Shown: in pieces, positions 1-7,019 of the stretch
How positions within the stretch are numbered: position 1 is the stretch's first letter
Layout of the letters: the number at the start of each line of letters is the position of its first letter
From: an uncultured Eubacteriales bacterium
GTDB taxonomy: Bacteria; Bacillota; Clostridia; Oscillospirales; Butyricicoccaceae
Reading direction: 5' to 3'
Assembly: GCA_900555855.1 (NCBI GenBank)
Contig: USML01000031.1
Span: 1-17,233 of the forward strand
Length of the DNA stretch: 17,233 nt
Position numbers and translations under genes: made by a program
Notes under the pieces: generated by a model
What the model was told of the DNA's origin: nothing
Seen by the model: only the letters and a program-made list of their open reading frames with translations
Databases searched by the model: none

Positions 1-1
1 G

Positions 2-1456
2 TATTTCAAGGACGACGATGCCAGACTGTCTTTTCTCATGGGAAACTATATCTCCATGACAAACCTCTCGGAGCACGATGTGCAGCGCATGATTGACTAC
101 CGCGTCAGCCCCATCAACATCTCGGTGCACACCACAAATCCCGAGCTGCGCAGCAAGATGCTGGGCAACCGGCGCGGCGGGGAGAGCCTTGCCCTGCTCG
201 ACCGCTTTGCACAGGCGGGGCTTGACCTCAACTGCCAGATTGTGGTGTGCAAGGGCATCAACGACGGGGAGGAGCTGAGCAAAACGCTTGACAAGCTGCT
301 CAGCCTTGCCCCTGCAGTCGACAGCGTGGCCGTGGTGCCGGCGGGGCTGACGGGGGACCGCGAGGGCCTCTTTCCCTTAGAGCCCTTCGACAGGGCGGGC
401 GCGGCAGACGTTGTTGCCCGGGTGCAGCGTGCGGGAGATGAGGCCGTGCAAAAGCACGGGCGCCGCATCGTGTTTGCCTCGGACGAGCTCTACCTGCAGG
501 CGGGCATTGCGCTGCCCGACTATGAGTTTTATGAGGATTTCCCGCAGCTTGAAAACGGCATCGGCATGATTGCCATGCTGGAGGAAGAGGTGCATGCCGC
601 ACTGCCCGACCTGGTCGCGCCGTCAAGGCCAAGACGCGTGACGGCGGTGACGGGGGAGAAGGGAAGCTATCCCGCCGACGCGGTGATCATCGCCACCGGC
701 GGCGTGTCCTATCCCGGTACTGGCTCCACCGGCGACGGCTACAAAATGGCCGCCGCGCTGGGCCATACCATCGTGGAGCCCAGGGGTTCGTTGGTGCCGC
801 TGGTCAGCGACGACGATTGCTGCCGCCATATGCAGGGGCTGAGTCTGAAAAACGTGGAGCTGACGGCCTATAACCAGAAGAATAAGGCGGTGTTCCGGGA
901 ATTCGGCGAGATGCTGTTTACCCACTTCGGCGTGTCCGGCCCGCTGGTGCTGTCGGCCAGCGCCCATCTGCGGAGCTGGGAGAAGGAGCAGTACCGTCTC
1001 AGCATCGACCTGAAGCCCGCCCTTGCGCCGGAGGCGCTGGACAAGCGTCTGCTGCGGGATTTCGGCGAGAATCAGAACCGGGATTTTTCCAATGCCCTTT
1101 CTGCGCTGCTGCCGGCCAAGCTGATCCCCGTGATGATCCGGCGCTCGGGCATCCCGCCCCATCAGAAGGTCAACAGCATCACCCGGGCCCAGCGGGAAAC
1201 GCTGGGCGCGCTGATCAAGGCCTTTCCGCTGGAGCTGACCGGCGCGGGAGGCTGGGACGAAGCAGTGGTCACTGCCGGCGGCATTTCCGTCCGGGAAGTA
1301 GACCCGAAAACCATGCAGTCCCGTCTGGTCCCCGGCCTGTATCTGGCGGGGGAGATCCTGGATGTGGACGCTTATACCGGCGGCTTTAATCTGCAGATCG
1401 CCTGGGCCACGGGCTTCGTGGCCGGGAGAGCCGCCGCAGAGGGAGGAAACGCCTGA
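2..1456 (+). CDS. Chimeric ORF: DUF512 (radical SAM-type) fragment joined to HI0933-family flavoprotein fragment
   Basis: The frame is open from base 2, so the 5' end lies outside the window; the first in-frame ATG (38) is inside the protein, since the upstream codons read YFKDDDARLSFL, typical of DUF512 proteins. Up to about base 650 the translation matches the C-terminal part of that family (NYISMTNLSEHD, SPINISVHTTNPELR, FPQLENGIGM), which has an N-terminal PDZ and radical-SAM region and no proven function. From about 650 it becomes the middle and C-terminal part of a HI0933/aminoacetone-oxidase-like FAD protein (ADAVIIATGGVSYPGTGSTGDGY, FTHFGVSGP, C-terminal LYLAGEILDVDAYTGG). The N-terminal Rossmann FAD-binding part of the second protein is missing, so this product should not bind FAD normally. 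The stop overlaps the cmk start by one base, so the right half is the natural cmk neighbour. The fusion is most likely an assembly artefact. Confidence 0.8.
   Translation, partial: YFKDDDARLSFLMGNYISMTNLSEHDVQRMIDYRVSPINISVHTTNPELRSKMLGNRRGGESLALLDRFAQAGLDLNCQIVVCKGINDGEELSKTLDKLLSLAPAVDSVAVVPAGLTGDREGLFPLEPFDRAGAADVVARVQRAGDEAVQKHGRRIVFASDELYLQAGIALPDYEFYEDFPQLENGIGMIAMLEEEVHAALPDLVAPSRPRRVTAVTGEKGSYPADAVIIATGGVSYPGTGSTGDGYKMAAALGHTIVEPRGSLVPLVSDDDCCRHMQGLSLKNVELTAYNQKNKAVFREFGEMLFTHFGVSGPLVLSASAHLRSWEKEQYRLSIDLKPALAPEALDKRLLRDFGENQNRDFSNALSALLPAKLIPVMIRRSGIPPHQKVNSITRAQRETLGALIKAFPLELTGAGGWDEAVVTAGGISVREVDPKTMQSRLVPGLYLAGEILDVDAYTGGFNLQIAWATGFVAGRAAAEGGNA
632..661. other. Chimera junction (probable misassembly point)
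   Basis: Protein identity changes here from DUF512 to HI0933-type flavoprotein. The shared tract encodes RRVTAVTGE. DUF512 proteins usually carry an RRVTxATG strand here, and HI0933 proteins carry a GRVTxV strand just before the ADAVIxATGG motif, so both parents could contain a near-identical stretch. A short shared k-mer is the simplest way to obtain an in-frame join of two half genes. The exact base is uncertain by about 15. Confidence 0.65.
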
Positions 1457-2127
1457 TGTATCATGCCATTGCCATTGACGGCCCGGCCGGCGCGGGAAAG
1501 AGCACCATTGCGAAAGCGCTGGCCGCCCGGCTGCACTATATTTATATCGACACCGGCGCCATGTATCGCGCCATCGGCCTGTTTGCCCTGCGCAGCGGCG
1601 TCTTGGGCGAGGACCGGGAGGGCGTGGCGGCGCTTCTGCCGGAGATCCGGCTGGAGCTCTGCTTTCAGGACGGCGCACAGCATATCCTGCTGAACGGGGA
1701 GGATGTGTCTCAGGCCATCCGCACGCCCCAGGCCTCCGCCTATGCCAGCCTGGTCTCTGCCATTCCGGCAGTGCGCAGCTTTTTGCTGGATTATCAGCGG
1801 AGCTTTGCCCGGAGCAATTCCGTCATCATGGATGGCCGGGACATCGGCACCGTGGTGCTGCCCCAGGCCGACTGCAAGATCTTTCTCACCGCCGGCAGCG
1901 AGGCCCGGGCCCGCCGCCGCTTTGCGGAGCTGCAGGCCAAGGGCGATGAGACGCCCTATGAAGAAGTGCTGGCCGCCATCCGGCAGCGGGACCTGCAGGA
2001 TTCCTCCCGGGAAGCGGCGCCCCTGAAGGCCGCGGAGGACGCGGTCGTGGTGGACACCACGGCGTGTACACTGGAGGAATCCATCGAAAAGGTTTATGCC
2101 GTGGCAAAGGAGAAGCTGCATGTTTAA
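1456..2127 (+). CDS. cmk: Cytidylate kinase
   Basis: This 223-residue protein phosphorylates CMP and dCMP to the diphosphates with ATP in the cytoplasm, feeding CTP, DNA and phospholipid synthesis. The N-terminus has the P-loop GPAGAGKST (about residues 9–17), followed by the family hallmark DTGAMYRA, and later MDGRDIGTVVLP and the lid-region arginines (ARARRRFAEL). The length is normal for bacterial Cmk. The ATG at 1456 overlaps the preceding TGA by one base and has GGGAGG at 1441–1446. The gene overlaps plsC at its 3' end, giving a coupled cmk–plsC–ispH/rpsA order that is common in Clostridia. No odd features were seen. Confidence 0.96.
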   Translation: MYHAIAIDGPAGAGKSTIAKALAARLHYIYIDTGAMYRAIGLFALRSGVLGEDREGVAALLPEIRLELCFQDGAQHILLNGEDVSQAIRTPQASAYASLVSAIPAVRSFLLDYQRSFARSNSVIMDGRDIGTVVLPQADCKIFLTAGSEARARRRFAELQAKGDETPYEEVLAAIRQRDLQDSSREAAPLKAAEDAVVVDTTACTLEESIEKVYAVAKEKLHV

Positions 2128-2734
2128 GATCGTTTATTATCTGGTGCTGATCTGTCTTTATCCCTTTTACTGGTACCGTTTTGAGGGCCGGGAAAATATC
2201 CCTGCGGGCCCCTGCGTCCTCTGCGGCAACCACAGCACCAACAGCGACGCCGTTTTCATGGTGCTGGCCAACGGGAAAAAGGGCGACTACGGCTTTATGG
2301 CCAAGGAGGAGCTGTTTCGGGTGCCGGTCCTGCGGCACATCATTCGCTGGCTCCATGCGTTTCCGGTGAAGCGGGGCATGGCCGGCGGCGATATGCACGC
2401 CATCCGCACGGGCTTTTCCATTTTGAAATCCGGCAAGAAGCTTTTGATGTTTCCGGAGGGGACCCGGGTGAAAAACGGCGTCAGCGTCCGAACGGGGAAG
2501 CCGGTGGAGCCCAAGGTGGGAGCGGTGCTGTTTGCCCTGCGGGGCGGCGTTCCGCTGGTGCCCGTCTATATTTCCGAGGGGCGGAAGCTGTTCCGGCGGA
2601 ATGTGGTCCGCATCGGCCAGCCCTATCAGCCGGACTGCGGCAGCGCAAAGCCCACGCAGGAGGATTATCAGCGGCTGGCGCGTGAGCTGATGGAAAAGAT
2701 CTATGCGCTGCGCCCCGAGGGCGGAAGGGCATGA
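2120..2734 (+). CDS. plsC: 1-acyl-sn-glycerol-3-phosphate acyltransferase
   Basis: This is a membrane-associated acyltransferase of 204 residues that converts lysophosphatidic acid to phosphatidic acid, the second acylation of phospholipid synthesis. It has the HX4D catalytic motif (NHSTNSD, H38 and D43) and the substrate-binding FPEGTR motif (111–116). A hydrophobic N-terminal helix (about residues 4–18) probably holds it at the membrane. The ATG at 2120 is chosen over the in-frame ATG at 2096 because AAAGGAG lies at 2106–2112 with a 7-base gap and the homologous region starts at MFKIVYY. The start lies inside the end of cmk (8-base overlap), and the stop overlaps the ispH start as ATGA, so translation is probably coupled. 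The exact acyl donor (acyl-ACP or acyl-CoA) is not visible. Confidence 0.93.
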   Translation: MFKIVYYLVLICLYPFYWYRFEGRENIPAGPCVLCGNHSTNSDAVFMVLANGKKGDYGFMAKEELFRVPVLRHIIRWLHAFPVKRGMAGGDMHAIRTGFSILKSGKKLLMFPEGTRVKNGVSVRTGKPVEPKVGAVLFALRGGVPLVPVYISEGRKLFRRNVVRIGQPYQPDCGSAKPTQEDYQRLARELMEKIYALRPEGGRA

Positions 2735-4659
2735 GCGTCACGCTGGCAAAGTCGGCAGGCTACTGCTTCGGCGTCCGCCGGGCGGTGCAGCTGGCCATGG
2801 ACCATGCGTCGCCGGCCCGGCCCATTTATGCGGATGGGGCGCTGATCCACAACCGCCATGCCATTCAGGAGCTGCGGCAGCACGGCGTGATCACGGCGGA
2901 GCAGCCGGAGCAGATCCCCGCGGGGGCACAGGTGCTGATCCGGGCCCACGGCGTCCCGCCCCGGGAGCTGCAGGCGCTGCAGGAAAAGGGCTGCCGCATC
3001 CTTGACGCCACCTGCCCCTATGTGGCAAAGATCCACCGCATCGCGGAGGAGGAGAGCGCCAAGGGCCGGACGGTCCTGATCTTCGGCAAGCATGGGCATC
3101 CGGAGGTGATCGGCATTGCGGCCCGCTGCCGCCGGCCGTATATCGCCGAAACGGAGGAAGATCTGAACAAAATCCTTCAGAAATGCGCCCATTTGCCCCT
3201 TTCTGTGGTCTGTCAGACCACTTTTCAGAAAGAAATTTATGTAAAGTTTGTAAACATCGTAAAAACTACTTGCCAATCGGCACAGATGTTTGATACAATA
3301 TGTAAAGCAACGGAATTGCGCCAGTCAGAAGCGCGGTCCCTTGCTGTGCGGTCCGATCTCGCAGTGGTGATCGGCGACCCCGCCAGCAGCAATTCCCAGA
3401 GCCTTTACCAGCTCTGCAAGGCCTATTGCCCCAATACGCAGTTCGTGCAGGATGCCGGGGAATTGGATCTGTCTGGCCTGAAAAAAGCGAAAAACGCTTT
3501 CGTCACCGCAGGCGCTTCGACGCCGGACCGAATAATTGAGGAGGTAAACAGGATTATGACTGAAGAAATCAAGAACAACGGCACAGAGAGCTTTGAGGAA
3601 CTTTTGGAGCAATCTCTGAAAACTTTACATACAGGAGAAAAGGTGACTGGCGTCGTTACGGCGATCAATGCAACGGATGTTACGGTCGATCTGGGCGTCA
3701 AGCAGGCCGGCTATATCCCCACCACCGAGCTGTCTGACGATCCCAACTATGTGGTGGCCGATCATATCCATGTGGGCGACGAGGTGGAGGCCTTTGTGGT
3801 CCGCGTCAACGATGTGGAAGGCTGGATCATGCTCTCCAAGAAGCGTCTGGATGCCGTGAAGAACTGGGAGATCCTGGAGGCCGCCGTGGAAAGCAAGGAG
3901 CCCATGGAGGGCGTCATCATCGATCAGAACAAGGGCGGCATCGTGGCTCTGGTCAAGGGCATCCGGGTGTTCATCCCCGCCAGCCAGACCGGTCTGCCCC
4001 GGGAGGCTTCCTTTGATCCCCTGATGAAGACCACCCAGAAGCTGCGCATCACCGAGGTCAACACGCAGCGCCATCGCGTGGTCGGCTCCATCAAGGTCCT
4101 GCAGGCGGAATCCCGCAAGGAAGCCCAGGCCAAGATCTGGGAGACCATCGAGCTGGGCAAGAAGTATCAGGGCGTCGTCAAGTCCTTCACTTCTTATGGC
4201 GCCTTCGTGGATATCGGCGGCGTGGACGGCATGGTCCATATCTCCGAGCTGTCCTGGAACCATGTGAAGCATCCCTCTGATGTTCTGAAGATCGGCCAGG
4301 AAGTGGAAGTCTATGTCATCGGCCTGGATCCCGAGAAGAAGAAGATCTCTCTGGGCTATCGCAAGGAAGAGGATAATCCCTGGACCAAGTTCATCAATAC
4401 CTATCATGTGGATGATGTTGCCAAGGTCAAGATCGTCAAGTTCATGCCCTTCGGCGCCTTTGCCGAGGTCATGCCCGGCGTGGACGGCCTGATCCACATT
4501 TCCCAGATCGCGGACCGCCGCATCGGCAAGCCCGAAGAGGTCCTGCAGATCGGCCAGGAAGTGGACGCCAAGATCATCGGCATCGATGAGGAGAAGAAGA
4601 AGATCTCTCTGTCCATTCGTGCGTTGCTGGCTCCCGCTGCAGAGACCGAAGCGGAATAA
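2731..4659 (+). CDS. ispH: Bifunctional 4-hydroxy-3-methylbut-2-enyl diphosphate reductase / 30S ribosomal protein S1
   Basis: This 642-residue fusion has an IspH (LytB) half, residues 1 to about 276, and an S1 half from 276 on. IspH makes IPP and DMAPP from HMBPP in the last MEP-pathway step with a [4Fe-4S] cluster. The three cluster cysteines are present (C12 in GYCFGV, C95 in DATCP, C191 in DTICKATE), as are histidines H40, H73 and H123, E125, the SSN tract near 220 and AGAST (260–264). The S1 half has four S1 RNA-binding domains, near 302–370, 388–455, 473–542 and 558–630; the third is the most canonical (YGAFVDIGGVDGMVHISEL). Fusions of this kind are known in Clostridia. Unusually, a strong Shine-Dalgarno and ATG sit at the domain border (residue 276), so a free 367-residue S1 could also be made. 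The start is the ATGA overlap with plsC. Another name for the second half is rpsA. Confidence 0.95.
   Translation: MSVTLAKSAGYCFGVRRAVQLAMDHASPARPIYADGALIHNRHAIQELRQHGVITAEQPEQIPAGAQVLIRAHGVPPRELQALQEKGCRILDATCPYVAKIHRIAEEESAKGRTVLIFGKHGHPEVIGIAARCRRPYIAETEEDLNKILQKCAHLPLSVVCQTTFQKEIYVKFVNIVKTTCQSAQMFDTICKATELRQSEARSLAVRSDLAVVIGDPASSNSQSLYQLCKAYCPNTQFVQDAGELDLSGLKKAKNAFVTAGASTPDRIIEEVNRIMTEEIKNNGTESFEELLEQSLKTLHTGEKVTGVVTAINATDVTVDLGVKQAGYIPTTELSDDPNYVVADHIHVGDEVEAFVVRVNDVEGWIMLSKKRLDAVKNWEILEAAVESKEPMEGVIIDQNKGGIVALVKGIRVFIPASQTGLPREASFDPLMKTTQKLRITEVNTQRHRVVGSIKVLQAESRKEAQAKIWETIELGKKYQGVVKSFTSYGAFVDIGGVDGMVHISELSWNHVKHPSDVLKIGQEVEVYVIGLDPEKKKISLGYRKEEDNPWTKFINTYHVDDVAKVKIVKFMPFGAFAEVMPGVDGLIHISQIADRRIGKPEEVLQIGQEVDAKIIGIDEEKKKISLSIRALLAPAAETEAE
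3270..3299 (+). promoter_or_regulatory. Candidate internal sigma-A promoter for the S1 half
   Basis: TTGCCA (3270–3275), an 18-base spacer and TACAAT (3294–3299) preceded by TG at the extended -10 position. It lies inside the ispH half, in a locally AT-rich stretch (about 3180–3310) that contrasts with the GC-rich DNA on both sides, and about 250 bases before the internal S1 start. This is a sequence match only; transcription is inferred. Confidence 0.5.
3538..3558 (+). promoter_or_regulatory. Internal ribosome binding site and ATG for free ribosomal protein S1
   Basis: GAGGAGGT at 3538–3545 is a near-perfect Shine-Dalgarno, 10 bases before an in-frame ATG at 3556–3558 (codon 276 of the fusion). 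The ATG falls exactly where a stand-alone S1 would begin (MTEEIKNN). Initiation here would give a 367-residue, four-domain S1, the usual Firmicutes size. This suggests the fused frame may also yield separate S1. Confidence 0.6.
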
Positions 4660-4677
4660 TCACGATCAAGCAATATC

Positions 4678-4707
4678 AAAACCCCCGACCTGCGGTCGGG
4701 GGTTTTT
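4678..4707. terminator. Bidirectional rho-independent terminator
   Basis: A 9-bp stem (CCCCCGACC with GGTCGGGGG) around a TGC loop is followed by five T on the plus strand and preceded by four A, so it can stop the ispH–rpsA transcript and also the convergent ABC exporter transcript. It sits 18 bases after the rpsA stop and 18 before the exporter stop. Confidence 0.9.
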
Positions 4708-4725
4708 CTTCTGTAGAAAACGGCG

Positions 4726-6459
4726 TTATTGGGGCCGGTCGCTGTCGCGAAACTGCAGGGAATAGAGGTCCTTATAAACGCCGCCCTTGGCGATGAGCGC
4801 GTCGTGGGTGCCCTGTTCCTTCACCTGGCCGTCTACGATGACGGCGATCTCGTCCGCATTGCGGATGGTGGAGAGCCGGTGGGCCACGACGATGGTGGTG
4901 CGGCCCTTGCAAAGCTCGTCCAGCGCGTTTTGGATGAGCACCTCGGAGGTGTTGTCCAGAGCGCTGGTGGCCTCGTCCAGGATCAGAATGGCAGGATCCT
5001 TCAAAAAGACCCGGGCGATGCTCAGCCGCTGCTTTTGCCCGCCGGAGAGCTTGACGCCCCGCTCGCCGATATCCGTGTCATAGCCGTGCTCCAGGCTCAT
5101 GATAAAATCGTGGATGTTGGCCCGGCGTGCTGCAGCATAGAGCTCCTCATCAGTGGCATCCAGCCGGCCGTAGCGGATGTTTTCACGAATGGTGCCCGCA
5201 AAGAGAAAGACATCCTGCTGCACGATGCCGATGCTCCGCCGCAGGGAATCCATGGTGAGCCCGCGGATATCCTGCCCGTCGATGAGGATGGCGCCGTCCT
5301 CCGGGCCAAGCCTGTAAAAGCCCGGGATCAGGTGGCAGACGGTGGTCTTGCCGCCGCCGGAGGGCCCCACCAGCGCCAGCGTGTGCCCCTGCGGCACCTG
5401 CAGATCCACATGGTGCAAAACACCATGGGAGCCTTCGTAAGCGAAGCTCACATCCTTCAGCTGAATGTCGCCCCGGGGCGAGCGCAGCTCCACGGCGCCA
5501 GGGGCATCCTCCTCAGCGGGGATGTCCATGATCTCCACGAACCGCTGAAAGCCGGTAACGCCGTTTTGATACTGCTCCATAAAGTTGATCAGCGTGGTCA
5601 CCGGCGTGATAAACAGGTTGACAGAGACGATAAAGGTGGAATAATCGGCGAAATTGATCTTGCCGTTGTAGAGAAAAAGGCCGCCGGCGATCAGGATCAA
5701 TACATTGAACACATCGGTGATAAAGGCCGTGGAGGAGGAAAAGCGGCCCATGGCCCGATAGGCCCGGCGGGCAGCTTCGACAAACTGCAGATTGCCCTGT
5801 TCAAACTTTTCCATTTCCTTTTCCGCGTTGGTATAGGCCTTGGTGACGCGGATGCCGGAGACGCTGCTCTCCACGGCGGCATTGATGGTGGCGTTGCTTT
5901 TGCGCCGGTCGGTAAAGGCCTCCCGCATCTGCTTGCGCAGGTGGAGCGAGACCACAGCCAGCACCGGGACGCAGGCAAAAATGATCAGTGTCAGCGGCAC
6001 ATTCAGCGAGCAGAGATAGACAAAGGAGAGCACGATCATGCTGACGCCGGTGAGCAGGTTTTCCGGGCCGTGGTGGGCCAGCTCGCTGACCTCGAACAGG
6101 TCGGAGGTCAGGCGGGACATGATCCGCCCGGTCTCGTGCTCGTCGAAGAAGGTGAAGGGCAGCCGCTCCAGATGGGCAAACATATCCCGCCGCATCTGGG
6201 CCTGCATCTGCGTGCCCATCATATGGCCGTAATACTGCACGAAATAGCGCAGCAGCATCCGCACCGCGTAAAGCGCCAGCAGAATAAGGCCCGCCAGGAC
6301 GATGGCGGAATAGGCCCGGTTGGGGATGTAGTCGTTGAGCATCCGATTGGTCACCACGGGATAGACCATGCCGATGACGGAGATCAGCAGGGAAGCGGTC
6401 ATATCCATGGCAAACAGCCGCTTGTGGGGCCGGTAGTAGGAAATAAAGCGCTTGAGCAT
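4726..6459 (-). CDS. ABC exporter half-transporter, fused permease and ATPase
   Basis: This 577-residue protein has an N-terminal six-helix exporter membrane domain (about residues 1–310) and a C-terminal nucleotide-binding domain. The ATPase part has Walker A GPSGGGKTT near 364, signature LSGGQKQR near 470, Walker B ILILDEATSALD near 490–501 and the H-loop AHRLST near 525, all intact, so it should hydrolyse ATP as a homodimer or with a partner. The membrane part has the coupling-helix pattern FFDEHETGRIMSRLTSD. It belongs to the broad MsbA/BmrA-like multidrug or lipid exporter group; the substrate cannot be told. The start at 6459 (MLKRFISYY) is preferred over an upstream in-frame ATG at 6540 because AGAGGAG lies 8–9 bases before it and the upstream ATG overlaps the promoter. 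It is a single-gene unit facing the rpsA operon. Confidence 0.92.
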   Translation of the reverse strand: MLKRFISYYRPHKRLFAMDMTASLLISVIGMVYPVVTNRMLNDYIPNRAYSAIVLAGLILLALYAVRMLLRYFVQYYGHMMGTQMQAQMRRDMFAHLERLPFTFFDEHETGRIMSRLTSDLFEVSELAHHGPENLLTGVSMIVLSFVYLCSLNVPLTLIIFACVPVLAVVSLHLRKQMREAFTDRRKSNATINAAVESSVSGIRVTKAYTNAEKEMEKFEQGNLQFVEAARRAYRAMGRFSSSTAFITDVFNVLILIAGGLFLYNGKINFADYSTFIVSVNLFITPVTTLINFMEQYQNGVTGFQRFVEIMDIPAEEDAPGAVELRSPRGDIQLKDVSFAYEGSHGVLHHVDLQVPQGHTLALVGPSGGGKTTVCHLIPGFYRLGPEDGAILIDGQDIRGLTMDSLRRSIGIVQQDVFLFAGTIRENIRYGRLDATDEELYAAARRANIHDFIMSLEHGYDTDIGERGVKLSGGQKQRLSIARVFLKDPAILILDEATSALDNTSEVLIQNALDELCKGRTTIVVAHRLSTIRNADEIAVIVDGQVKEQGTHDALIAKGGVYKDLYSLQFRDSDRPQ

Positions 6460-6511
6460 GGGAAGGTCTCCTCTTCTGGATGATGTGCCGCCCGGCGGGC
6501 CGGCAAGGGAT

Positions 6512-6540
6512 AGTATACGACAAAAAGTTGATTCCGTCAA
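6512..6540 (-). promoter_or_regulatory. Sigma-A promoter of the ABC exporter, with a dyad over the -35
   Basis: Read on the minus strand: TTGACG (6540–6535), a 17-base spacer, TATACT (6517–6512). The predicted start gives a leader of about 45 bases before the ATG. A short inverted repeat GTTGA–N5–TCAAC (6527–6541) overlaps the -35 box and could be a regulator site, though 5-bp arms are common by chance. Confidence 0.75.
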
Positions 6541-6564
6541 CCAAAACCGGCAAAAACAGCAAGG

Positions 6565-6594
6565 AAAAGGGCCGCACCCGGAGGGGTGCGGCCC
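6565..6594 (-). terminator. Rho-independent terminator of rpsT
   Basis: An 11-bp perfect stem (GGGCCGCACCC with GGGTGCGGCCC) with a GGAG/CTCC four-base loop at 6580–6583. On the minus strand it is followed by TTTT (6568–6565) and further pyrimidine-rich sequence. It lies 26 bases after the rpsT stop. Confidence 0.85.
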
Positions 6595-6620
6595 GAACGA
6601 ACGAAGTTCCGCGTGAAGAC

Positions 6621-6881
6621 TTACTGAGCAGCGTTCAGCTTTCTGGTGAGCTGGCTCTTCTTGCGGGCTGCGGTGTTCTTGTGGATGATTCCCTTGGCAG
6701 CAGCCTGATCGATGGTCTTAACAGCGTTTTTATAAGCAGCCGCGGCAGCGTCACCGCCGGCGACGACAGCAGCGTCAAACTTCTTCACCATGGTCTTCAG
6801 CTCAGTTTTGGCAGCACGGTTGCTGGCATTGTTGATCTTGCTGACCAGGACACGCTTTTTAGCAGACTTGATGTTGGGCAC
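6621..6881 (-). CDS. rpsT: 30S ribosomal protein S20
   Basis: This 86-residue basic protein binds 16S rRNA in the small subunit. It has the S20 pattern throughout: N-terminal MPNIKSAKKRVLVS, a lysine- and alanine-rich helical middle, and C-terminal IHKNTAARKKSQLTRKLNA. The length is typical. The start codon is GTG at 6881–6879, with GGGAGGT upstream at a 7-base gap; a non-ATG start is also seen in the autoregulated E. coli gene, but no S20-binding leader can be shown here. It is transcribed alone from its own promoter and ends at the hairpin at 6569–6594. It is divergent from gpr, with 138 bases between. Confidence 0.96.
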   Translation of the reverse strand: MPNIKSAKKRVLVSKINNASNRAAKTELKTMVKKFDAAVVAGGDAAAAAYKNAVKTIDQAAAKGIIHKNTAARKKSQLTRKLNAAQ

Positions 6882-6920
6882 GATTCTGACCTCCCTTACA
6901 GCGAAATTTACAGCAGGGAT

Positions 6921-6949
6921 ATTTTATCATTCTCCCGGGAAAAATGCAA
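6921..6949 (-). promoter_or_regulatory. Sigma-A promoter of rpsT
   Basis: Minus strand TTGCAT (6949–6944), 17-base spacer, TAAAAT (6926–6921), with TG in the extended -10 position. The expected start is near 6914, giving a leader of about 33 bases before the GTG. Confidence 0.8.
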
Positions 6950-7019
6950 GCCAAATTTACATATTTTTTTCTGTTCTACAAAAAATAAGGGAAAATCGGT
7001 AGATCAGGGAGGATTCGTC

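Noticed and set aside
38-1456. A novel two-domain radical-SAM/flavoprotein fusion enzyme
   Set aside because: Both halves are truncated at the junction and the FAD-binding N-terminus is missing, so a working fusion is unlikely.
4729-6483. A 584-codon open frame on the plus strand opposite the ABC exporter
   Set aside because: It is a composition shadow: the exporter on the minus strand has all ABC motifs, a promoter and an SD, while the plus frame has no family motif and runs through the exporter's start region.
6892-6919. TCCCT/AGGGA pairing that could hide the rpsT ribosome site, as for S20 autoregulation
   Set aside because: The outer arm (6915–6919) falls upstream of the expected transcription start near 6914, so it would not be in the mRNA.
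6480-7019. Upstream extension of gpr through rpsT (in-frame ATG at 6480)
   Set aside because: The extension crosses the rpsT gene and its promoter on the other strand and has no homology. The SD and the known GPR start (MELRTDLALE) support 7020.
6900-7019. Sigma-G or sigma-F promoter for gpr
   Set aside because: CATATTT near 6959 resembles a -10 loosely, but no matching -35 is found at the right spacing; not strong enough to report.
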